Source: Desulfobacterales bacterium
GTDB taxonomy: Bacteria > Desulfobacterota > Desulfobulbia > Desulfobulbales > BM004
NCBI GenBank assembly: GCA_030621655.1
Contig: JAUXHH010000113.1
Coordinates: 1 to 5,776 of the forward strand
Length of the DNA stretch: 5,776 nucleotides
Reading direction: 5' to 3'
The notes under the pieces were generated by a model, which saw only the letters and a program-made list of their open reading frames with translations, was not told where the DNA came from and ran no database searches. Shown piece by piece: positions 1 through 5,129 of the stretch. Position numbers and translations under genes: made by a program. Position 1 is the stretch's first letter; the number at the start of each line of letters is the position of its first letter.

Positions 1-163
1 ATTTTCCATTGATACTGAAGTTCCCCGATGGTTGAATCAGTAAGAATAGGCTGTTTCTGTAGGTTTTGAAAAAAGAGTACCGGAACGGTCTGTTAACAGC
101 AAGTGAAAAAAATGATAGAGGAGAAATCTCGTCTATATCTTCCGGCAGCCTTTTCCAGGTAGA
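1..163. other. Intergenic region at left edge; possible 3' tip of a plus-strand gene
   Basis: No complete gene is visible here. On the plus strand one frame is open from the left edge to a TAA at 41-43 and would encode a C-terminal tail ending in EVPRWLNQ. This could be the last residues of a gene lying mostly outside the window and converging on the transporter gene, but 13 codons are too few to prove coding. The rest holds a candidate minus-strand terminator (described separately), a perfect 10-bp palindrome CTGTTAACAG at 90-99, and an ACCG-GAA-CGGT inverted repeat at 79-89. On the minus strand that repeat is followed four bases later by six T, which could be a weak second terminator. Confidence 0.3.
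105..136 (-). terminator. Candidate intrinsic terminator after the MFS transporter gene
   Basis: Read on the minus strand, the sequence forms ATAGA-C-GAGA-TT-TCTC-C-TCTAT, two 5-bp and 4-bp stem segments separated by one C-C mismatch, followed by CA and then seven T (plus-strand A run 106-112). It begins 28 nt after the transporter stop codon, the expected place for the end of the minus-strand unit. The stem is AT-rich with one mismatch and the printed loop is very tight, so the innermost pairs would open. I infer termination from hairpin plus T-run only. Confidence 0.5.
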
Positions 164-1402
164 TCAATGAATCCGTACTGATTTCTTGAGACGGGTTGAG
201 AGAAAGACTGCAATACCTGCAAACAGGGAAGCCATCAGAAAACTGCTTGAAAAGCTGCCGGATTTTTCAGCCAGAAAACCAGCTATTGCCGGGCCGGCTA
301 TTTGCCCCAGAGCAAAGATAAAGGTAACAAAACCAAAAACACGCGCCGCCTTCTGAGGTCCGACATAGTCCCCAACCAGGGCAGTCATGATGGATGGTAT
401 GGACCAGGCTACTATGCCATAACAGCCGATTGAGAGGTAAAGAAAATTGATCGGCAGGGACATGGCAACTAAAAGATAGGCAAACATCTGGATAGTGAAA
501 ACCAGAATGAGGCCGGCCTTTCTGCCGAGCTTGTCTGAAAGGGTACCGAACACCGGACCTGAAAAGAGGCTTAAAAATCCGACCCAGGACCAGAAATTGC
601 CTGCAACCGTCTCAGTAAATCCGCGCTCCTGCACCAGCATGGTCACAATAAAGGTGGCATAAATCACATACGTATAGCCAAAGAGAAAATAAATAGCACC
701 CAGGTGGTAGATATCCTTTCGGGTAACAGGTGGGGCCTCTTCAGTAAAACCGGGGATGATGTCCGGCCTGGAATTCTTTTTGCTATCAACAGGCTTTAAG
801 CCTAATTCGGCAGGCGTGTCACGGATTACCACAAAACAGATGATGGAAATAATGAGCACAATTATTCCCAGTACCAGCCAGCTGATCCGCCAGCCGTCCG
901 ATTCACTCAGTTGATTGAGATAGGGGATCAGCTTGCCGGAAAGAAGAATGGCAAAACCGCTGCCAATGACAACAAATCCGGCAGCTTTTCCCCGTTGCCC
1001 GGCACCGAACCAGGCGGCGATAAGGGCCATCATCGGTACATTTGAAGCTCCACTCCCAACACCGGTCAGCGTGTAGATGACAGCCACTGTTATAAAACTG
1101 TCTGCCCTGCTTACAAGAAGCATGGAAACTGCAACAAGCAGGAGAGCAAAGAAGATCAGGAGCCTGCTCCCTATTTTTGAGCCTATATAACTGCAGAAAA
1201 GAACTGCAACCAGATATCCCACAAAGTTTGAGGTGCTGATCAAACCCATCTGGGAGTATGTGAGATTGAGTGATTCGGCCATGGCGGGCAGCAGCATTCC
1301 CAATGCAAAGCGACCGAAGCCGAGACTGGCAAAGATGCAGAGTGTGCCGGCCGCTACAATATACCAGCCATAGTGCGTTGTTTTTATAGTATTTTCAGGC
1401 AT
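164..1402 (-). CDS. Major facilitator superfamily (MFS) transporter
   Basis: A 412-residue inner-membrane secondary transporter, the usual length for a 12-helix MFS protein. Hydrophobic segments fill about residues 12-190 and 232-402, split by a polar cytoplasmic loop near 194-230 (rich in K, D, P), which gives the classic 6+6 layout. The loop between helices 8 and 9 carries a clear MFS motif A, GTLSDKLGRKAG at 286-297; the matching N-terminal copy (71-82, SYIGSKIGSR) is degenerate. The segment GFGRFALGMLLPAM at 28-41 resembles YbfB/YjiJ-like and oxalate/formate-antiporter-like members, but the substrate cannot be told. The ATG at 1402 is the only in-frame start after an upstream stop. No good Shine-Dalgarno precedes it, and a 10-bp palindrome GTTCATGAAC lies at 1419-1428. 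It starts 37 nt after the LysE-type gene, so it is probably the last cistron of the metF unit. Confidence 0.93.
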   Translation of the reverse strand: MPENTIKTTHYGWYIVAAGTLCIFASLGFGRFALGMLLPAMAESLNLTYSQMGLISTSNFVGYLVAVLFCSYIGSKIGSRLLIFFALLLVAVSMLLVSRADSFITVAVIYTLTGVGSGASNVPMMALIAAWFGAGQRGKAAGFVVIGSGFAILLSGKLIPYLNQLSESDGWRISWLVLGIIVLIISIICFVVIRDTPAELGLKPVDSKKNSRPDIIPGFTEEAPPVTRKDIYHLGAIYFLFGYTYVIYATFIVTMLVQERGFTETVAGNFWSWVGFLSLFSGPVFGTLSDKLGRKAGLILVFTIQMFAYLLVAMSLPINFLYLSIGCYGIVAWSIPSIMTALVGDYVGPQKAARVFGFVTFIFALGQIAGPAIAGFLAEKSGSFSSSFLMASLFAGIAVFLSTRLKKSVRIH

Positions 1403-1439
1403 GATGCATTTTTCATGTGTTCATGAACTGGATAAGTAA

Positions 1440-2075
1440 TCATGCAAATATTTTTTGAAAGCCGGCATAGGCAAAATAACAGGCAAAGACAATCAGAAAA
1501 GATGCGCATATCTTTATAACGCCCCTGTAAAGTCTGTCAGTTAAGAAGTGGCGCCCCCTGTCAACAGCCAGGGAGACAATAGCATACCATGTAAGGTCTG
1601 CCATGATATGACCCAGGAAAAAAACAAAAACACCTAGGATGCCGAACTTTTGGCTGTAAAGTATATACCCTAAGCCAATGGATGCCCACCAGATAGTCCA
1701 ATAGGGATTAGCAATACTCAACAAAATGCCGGACAGGATTAAATGATTGGACCCGGCAGATTTTTTCCCCCAATCAATATGAAGGCTAGGGAGTGTGCGC
1801 AGCATACCCACCGCCATCCAAACAAGAATGATAGCCCCGGCAAAGGCTGTTACAATAAAAACTTCCTGTCTTTGTATGAGGGGGGCAAGACCAAGGATTA
1901 AGGCAAGAACCAGAATAAGCTCAAGAATGCCATGCCCTAGAATAAGAAGTGGTCCGGCTTTGAATCCCTGCCGTGAGGTCTCACTGATTGTAGCTGTAAG
2001 TAATGGTCCTGGCATCATTGCCCCGGAAAGGGCAATGACAAAAGATGTGCAGAAAATGGTGATAAATGCCAGCAT
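1440..2075 (-). CDS. LysE/RhtB-family amino-acid exporter
   Basis: A 211-residue integral membrane protein, typical length for the LysE/RhtB family of efflux proteins with five to six helices. Family landmarks are in order: the first helix ends in GAMMPGPLL (18-26, the family PGP signature), followed by GHGILELILV (47-56), a long hydrophobic helix 72-92, SIANPYWTIWW at 120-130 (the NP motif region), and GHIMADLTWY at 155-164. Known members export lysine, arginine, homoserine, threonine, leucine or similar compounds; which one applies here cannot be read. The ATG at 2075 precedes the first helix, and the next Met codons (20, 21) would delete it. The Shine-Dalgarno is poor. It lies 44 nt after metF and 37 nt before the MFS gene. 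Adjacency to metF makes a methionine-related export role conceivable, which is inference only. Confidence 0.92.
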   Translation of the reverse strand: MLAFITIFCTSFVIALSGAMMPGPLLTATISETSRQGFKAGPLLILGHGILELILVLALILGLAPLIQRQEVFIVTAFAGAIILVWMAVGMLRTLPSLHIDWGKKSAGSNHLILSGILLSIANPYWTIWWASIGLGYILYSQKFGILGVFVFFLGHIMADLTWYAIVSLAVDRGRHFLTDRLYRGVIKICASFLIVFACYFAYAGFQKIFA

Positions 2076-2094
2076 GTTTTACACAAGAAGCTTC

Positions 2095-2154
2095 AAAAAA
2101 AATAAGTTGGGAATCTTTCTTACATTGAAAGCTGCGCGGAGCTGCTGATTCCAA
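2095..2154 (-). terminator. Stem-loop plus T8 across the metF stop: candidate terminator or attenuator
   Basis: On the minus strand TTGGAATC (plus positions 2147-2154, inside the last metF codons) pairs with GATTCCCAA (2107-2115, just past the stop) as an 8-bp stem with one bulged C. Two small inner hairpins can form between the arms: AGCT/AGCT, and TTTC/GAAA at 2116-2130. The outer stem is followed by CTTA and then eight T (2095-2102). This is terminator-like, but the enclosed loop is long (31 nt), so it may only partly reduce readthrough into the LysE-type gene. It has not been folded computationally. Confidence 0.35.
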
Positions 2155-3010
2155 GGGATTGATATATCCGTAGAGTTGCTGTGGAGCAGTTCAAGGTGTA
2201 AAGATGGATCCCCCGTGTATTATTATCAATCAGGTCTCGAACTTGCTCAGTGGCCCAATGAACCCCGACCCTTTCCACATATTCATCACTCCCTGCCCGT
2301 TCTACAGACTTCAGGAGCCGTGCAGGTATTCGAGCCCCGGCGGCAAGTTCCGCCATTCGGACCATACTGCGCTTGGTGGTTATAGGCATGACACCGGCTA
2401 TGACAGGAACGTTAATATGTGCCAGTGTGCAGCGTTCGCAGAAATCATAAAAGTCGCGATTCTCAAAAAAGAGTTGGGAGACAATATAATCTGCACCCGC
2501 ATCAACCTTTGCCTTGAGGTAGTCAATCTCTTTGAGACGGTTAGGTGTTTCGGGATGGCCCTCAGGAAATCCGGCTACCCCTACGCCTATTTCCGGAAAA
2601 TGTTTTTTGATATACGCGACCAGGTCAGCGGCATAGGCAAAGCCGTTTTCAGGTTGCTCCCAATGGGTCTGCCCTTTGGGAAGATCACCCCGCAAGGCCA
2701 GGATATTCTCAATTCCGTGTTCGGCATATTTGCTCAAAATAGCATGGATGTCGTCCCTTGTGGAACCGACACAGGTTAAATGCGACACTACCGTAAGGTC
2801 GGTTTCCTCCTGGATTCTAACCAAAAGTTCATGGGTGCGATCACGGGTAGAGCCGCCGGCACCGTATGTTACACTGACATAGGCAGGCTCAAGAGGGATT
2901 AAATCTGAAATTGTCTGGAACAGCATGTCCCAGTCAGCTTCCAGTTTAGGGGGAAAAAATTCATAGCTGATACAGGTTTTTTGGGAATGCAATATGTCTT
3001 TGACAAGCAT
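2120..3010 (-). CDS. metF: 5,10-methylenetetrahydrofolate reductase
   Basis: Flavoenzyme that reduces 5,10-methylene-THF to 5-methyl-THF, the methyl donor for methionine synthesis. It is cytosolic with a TIM-barrel fold. From the ATG at 3010 it is 296 residues, the normal bacterial MetF length. Visible signatures: ISYEFFPPK (14-22) with Glu17 matching the E. coli catalytic Glu28; VTYGAGGSTRDRT (47-59); SHLTCVGST (76-84); ALRGDLP (105-111) with Asp109 matching Asp120; GFPEGHPE (147-154); SQLFF (178-182) with Gln179 matching Gln183; AGVMPI (205-210); and the C-terminal LYTLN (270-274). An in-frame ATG at 3097 would add 29 residues (KKHNKIFFFF...), but these are unlike the family and cover the promoter, so the start at 3010 is preferred. 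The Shine-Dalgarno is modest (GGA 9 nt upstream, AAGGA 15 nt upstream). It is the first gene of the probable minus-strand unit with the two transporters. Confidence 0.96.
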   Translation of the reverse strand: MLVKDILHSQKTCISYEFFPPKLEADWDMLFQTISDLIPLEPAYVSVTYGAGGSTRDRTHELLVRIQEETDLTVVSHLTCVGSTRDDIHAILSKYAEHGIENILALRGDLPKGQTHWEQPENGFAYAADLVAYIKKHFPEIGVGVAGFPEGHPETPNRLKEIDYLKAKVDAGADYIVSQLFFENRDFYDFCERCTLAHINVPVIAGVMPITTKRSMVRMAELAAGARIPARLLKSVERAGSDEYVERVGVHWATEQVRDLIDNNTRGIHLYTLNCSTATLRIYQSLGISSSAQLSM

Positions 3011-3068
3011 GTTGTTGTATCCATTTCCTTTCGTGGTTATGTTTAAATATATTGGGAAAAAGAAAAAT

Positions 3069-3097
3069 ATCTTATTATGTTTTTTTTGACTTGCCAA
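3069..3097 (-). promoter_or_regulatory. Sigma70-like promoter for metF
   Basis: On the minus strand TTGGCA (3092-3097) is separated by exactly 17 nt from TAAGAT (3069-3074), each a 4-5 of 6 match to consensus. The spacer includes an A8 tract. Transcription would begin near 3062, giving a leader of about 50 nt to the ATG at 3010. The -35 box sits inside the perfect 11-bp inverted repeat ACTTG-C-CAAGT (3089-3099), which might be an operator. Confidence 0.45.
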
Positions 3098-3212
3098 GTT
3101 TTTACATTTTTATTCAGTTTCCGGCTCTTTGGAATTGAATGAAACATTAGATGTTCCGCTGCTGTTTTTTCGGCAGAATTTGTCAACAATGCTAGGGTAT
3201 CATACTAATATA

Positions 3213-3221
3213 TGGTATTAT
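3213..3221 (+). promoter_or_regulatory. Extended -10 promoter for the HPF-cold-shock gene
   Basis: TGGTATTAT contains the extended -10 TGn followed by TATTAT (5 of 6 to TATAAT). No good -35 lies at 16-18 nt, which extended -10 promoters tolerate. Initiation would be near 3228, with a leader of about 65 nt. An alternative is TTGTCA at 3180-3185 with TACTAA at 3203-3208 and a 17-nt spacer, whose -10 is weaker. Confidence 0.4.
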
Positions 3222-3281
3222 ATAGAGCATAATAAATGAACGTGCGTTTAAGGCGTATTTAAATAGTGCTTAAAATTTTAT

Positions 3282-3286
3282 GGAGG
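3282..3286 (+). promoter_or_regulatory. Strong Shine-Dalgarno for the HPF-cold-shock gene
   Basis: GGAGG lies six bases before the ATG at 3293, near-perfect sequence and spacing and the best ribosome binding site in the window. It fixes the start codon and suggests high translation. Confidence 0.85.
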
Positions 3287-3292
3287 AGCTAG

Positions 3293-3832
3293 ATGGAACT
3301 ACAGGTTGAAGCCCGTAACTTGGAGATACGTAAGGTGTGGCAGGAAAAAATAGATGAAGAGAGGACGCGGCTTGACAGGCATCATGCAGGCTTTATTCAA
3401 AATTTGCGCGTGACAATTGAAGGCACATCTTCCCATAAAGAAGGGGGTTATGAACTCCGATTAATAGCTTCAATACCAAATGATACGGCTGTGGTGAAAA
3501 GAAAAGGGGAAAAGGTTGTCCCTATGCTGGTGGATGCATTTAACACTCTCGGGTTGCAGTTAAAGGAACTGCAGCGCAAAAGGCGTCAGTCTTTCAAGGT
3601 GCAGCCGGAAGCAGCAAAAGGGACAAGTGGTGGTGAAGGCGTAGTGAAAAGCATTTTCCCCTATGAATCCTATGGTTTTATCGTTACGCCGCAGGGTCAG
3701 GAGATTTATTTTCATGAAAATGCATTGAAAGATACCACCATGAATGAGTTGTCTGAGGGGGATGGCGTAAAGTTTGGCGAGGGACAGGGCGACAAGGGAC
3801 CTTGTGCTGCGTGGGTTAAACTGGCCAAGTAA
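3293..3832 (+). CDS. HPF/RaiA-like ribosome-associated protein fused to a cold-shock-like domain
   Basis: A 179-residue cytosolic protein with two domains. Residues 1-98 look like the HPF/RaiA (sigma-54 modulation protein) fold: an N-terminal strand (MELQVEARNLEI), a charged helix, paired strands (LRVTIEG, YELRLIASIPN) and a final amphipathic helix ending in KELQRKRR. Homologues bind the 30S subunit decoding region and silence or hibernate ribosomes. After a loose linker (99-114), residues 115-178 resemble a cold-shock OB domain: GVVKSIFPYESYGFIV (116-131) matches the region around RNP1, with ESYGFI in place of the usual KGYGFI, and EIYFHENAL (137-145) matches RNP2. The start is fixed by a strong GGAGG. 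It is divergent from metF and 84 nt before nadA, possibly co-transcribed with it. A role in stress translation or RNA binding is inference from the domains. The N-terminal assignment rests on pattern, not alignment. Confidence 0.82.
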   Translation: MELQVEARNLEIRKVWQEKIDEERTRLDRHHAGFIQNLRVTIEGTSSHKEGGYELRLIASIPNDTAVVKRKGEKVVPMLVDAFNTLGLQLKELQRKRRQSFKVQPEAAKGTSGGEGVVKSIFPYESYGFIVTPQGQEIYFHENALKDTTMNELSEGDGVKFGEGQGDKGPCAAWVKLAK

Positions 3833-3867
3833 AGAAGTGTCACAGGATTTTACCAATAATTAGATCA

Positions 3868-3897
3868 TTAATAACCGATCTGTTGATATTTTATAAT
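3868..3897 (+). promoter_or_regulatory. Possible promoter immediately upstream of nadA
   Basis: A perfect TATAAT at 3892-3897 has TTAATA (4 of 6) 18 nt upstream at 3868-3873. Initiation near 3904 would leave a leader of only about 13 nt before the GTG start, unusually short, and the surroundings are AT-rich, so this could be chance. An AGATC/GATCT inverted repeat (3862-3866 and 3877-3881) overlaps the -35 region. No terminator is seen between the previous gene and this point. Confidence 0.3.
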
Positions 3898-3916
3898 TTG
3901 AGAAAAGAGCTGCATA

Positions 3917-5008
3917 GTGGAACCACAACAGATTGATATAGGATCGGAATTCGACGAGCAGTCTGAAGATGTCTTGGCTGAACGTATAGTTGCGCGTAAG
4001 GAAGAGTTGGGCGAGAAACTCCTGATCCTTTCCCACCATTACCAGCAGGAATCTGTTTACCGGTTTGCCGACATGACCGGCGATTCTCTGAAACTTGCGA
4101 AACACGCCGCCGCCTGTGATGACAAACCTTATATTGTCTTTTGCGGTGTTCACTTTATGGCTGAATCGGCTGATATCCTGACAGGTGACAACCAGGCTGT
4201 GATTCTGCCTGATCTCAGAGCCGGATGCCCCATGGCAGATATGGCTTCCCTGGATGAGGTGGCCTGGGCCTGGAAAGAGCTTGCTGCGGTAACCGGAGCT
4301 GACCGAATTATCCCGGTTACCTATGTTAATTCATCCGCTGCAATCAAGGCATTTGTTGGAGAGCGGCAAGGCTCGGTCTGCACCTCTTCCAATGCTGAGA
4401 GGGTTCTGGCCTGGGCCCTTGAACGAGGTGATAAAGTTTTCTTTTTCCCTGATGAACATCTTGGGAGAAATTCCGCTGTTGCATTGGGGATAAAGCCTGA
4501 AGAGATAATTCTCTGGAATCGTGATGAGTATCTGGGTGGTAACAGTGAAGATGCAATAAACAGGTCAAAGGTTATTTTATGGAACGGGTACTGTACAGTC
4601 CATATGCAATTTAATGCAGCTCATGTCAGGATGTGGCGTGAAAATGATCCTGAGGTCAGGATCATTGTTCATCCAGAATGCACCTATGAGGTGGTTGCAG
4701 GGTCTGACCAGTATGGTTCTACAGAAAATATTATTAATGCTGTTTCCAGTTCGCCCCCTGGGTCAAAATGGGCCATAGGGACAGAAATTAACCTGGTGAA
4801 CAGGCTTGCCCGTTTAAATCCTGACAAGGAGATTCACTCTCTTTCGCCGTTTCAATGTCTGTGCTCAACAATGTACAGGATAAAGCCGAAGTATCTTCTC
4901 TGGGTTCTTGATGGCCTGGTAAACAGGGAAGTGAAGAATCAAATTACAGTTGATCCCGATACTGCAAAACTGGCCAGGATTGCTTTGGCCAGGATGCTTG
5001 AAATATAG
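3917..5008 (+). CDS. nadA: Quinolinate synthase
   Basis: Fe-S enzyme of de novo NAD synthesis that condenses iminoaspartate (from NadB) with dihydroxyacetone phosphate to give quinolinate. It has 363 residues, within the family range (about 300 to 370). Landmarks: LILSHHYQ (36-43); GDSLKLA (55-61); VHFMAESADIL (78-88); AGCPMADM (102-109) with Cys104; VTYVNSSAAIKA (134-145); CTSSNA (155-160); FFPDEHLGRN (176-185); GYCTVH (224-229) with Cys226; HPEC (252-255); GSTENII (267-273); GTE (288-290); and FQCLCSTM (312-319). Cys104, Cys226 and one of Cys314/Cys316 (more likely 316) would be the three 4Fe-4S ligands. The start is GTG: an in-frame stop lies at 3899-3901 and the next Met (residue 53) would delete conserved sequence. 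The Shine-Dalgarno is weak (AAGAG). No nadB or nadC is in the window. A cysteine desulfurase follows. Confidence 0.96.
   Translation: MEPQQIDIGSEFDEQSEDVLAERIVARKEELGEKLLILSHHYQQESVYRFADMTGDSLKLAKHAAACDDKPYIVFCGVHFMAESADILTGDNQAVILPDLRAGCPMADMASLDEVAWAWKELAAVTGADRIIPVTYVNSSAAIKAFVGERQGSVCTSSNAERVLAWALERGDKVFFFPDEHLGRNSAVALGIKPEEIILWNRDEYLGGNSEDAINRSKVILWNGYCTVHMQFNAAHVRMWRENDPEVRIIVHPECTYEVVAGSDQYGSTENIINAVSSSPPGSKWAIGTEINLVNRLARLNPDKEIHSLSPFQCLCSTMYRIKPKYLLWVLDGLVNREVKNQITVDPDTAKLARIALARMLEI
4643..4666. repeat. Perfect 11-bp inverted repeat inside nadA
   Basis: AATGATCCTGA, then GG, then TCAGGATCATT: both arms match perfectly over 11 bp with a 2-nt centre. It lies in codons for about residues 243-250, just before the HPEC motif. 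In mRNA it would make a stable hairpin, and in DNA a possible cruciform. The encoded residues fit the family, so it may be a coincidence of codon use. Confidence 0.7.
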
Positions 5009-5129
5009 AAGCTGTAACGTCTGAGTTATAATTTTACTTGAATGAATATGCTCCGTGAATTCTCAACTCGTTTGGCACCAAGTCTAACGAGTTTTGACGT
5101 GAGAGCATTTTGGAGAAAACAGGTGGAAT
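5009..5129 (+). promoter_or_regulatory. Structured leader with TATAAT upstream of the cysteine desulfurase gene
   Basis: This 121-nt gap holds a perfect TATAAT at 5027-5032 (no recognisable -35 at the right distance) and then a nested inverted repeat. The outer arms are ATGCTC (5048-5053) and GAGCAT (5103-5108); the inner arms are AACTCGTT (5065-5072) and AACGAGTT (5086-5093), a perfect 8 bp; TTGG/CCAA lies within the loop. GAGTTTT ends the inner stem, so a weak nadA terminator is one reading. A structured 5' leader or a repressor site for the next gene is another. GGAG at 5112-5115 and AGGTGG at 5121-5126 lie just beyond the outer arm. Confidence 0.4.

Larger units (their letters stand above)
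3011..3292. other. Divergent intergenic region between metF and the HPF-cold-shock gene
   Basis: These 282 nt hold no credible gene. The region is AT-rich and contains promoters for both directions (listed separately). It also has a G/T-wobble-tolerant hairpin CTGCTG-TTTTTT-CGGCAG at 3159-3176 with a six-T loop, an inverted repeat AACAT-TAG-ATGTT at 3143-3155, and a 10-bp palindrome TAAAATTTTA at 3271-3280 just before the downstream ribosome binding site. The repeats could be operators or chance in AT-rich DNA. The space is too short, and lacks the helices I would expect, for a SAM riboswitch ahead of metF. Confidence 0.6.

Noticed and set aside
1795..2148. Plus-strand frame of 117 codons
   Set aside because: It is antisense to the LysE-type gene and the metF end; its composition (many R, S, P, M) is that of a reversed membrane-protein gene and it has no family features.
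2176..2882. Three overlapping plus-strand frames of 68-191 codons
   Set aside because: All lie antisense to metF, whose motifs are unmistakable; none has a ribosome site or a recognisable domain.
3011..3091. SAM or other riboswitch ahead of metF
   Set aside because: The predicted leader is about 50 nt, AT-rich and without paired helices of the needed size.
3089..3103. ACTTGCCAAGT followed by T-run as a plus-strand terminator
   Set aside because: The loop would be a single base and no plus-strand gene ends nearby.
3560..4153. Two minus-strand frames of about 97 codons
   Set aside because: They are antisense to the HPF-cold-shock gene and the nadA start, and lack any signature.
5073..5089. 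TGGCAC resembling a sigma54 -24 box
   Set aside because: The -12 position reads CTAAC and lacks the required GC, so it is not a credible sigma54 promoter.
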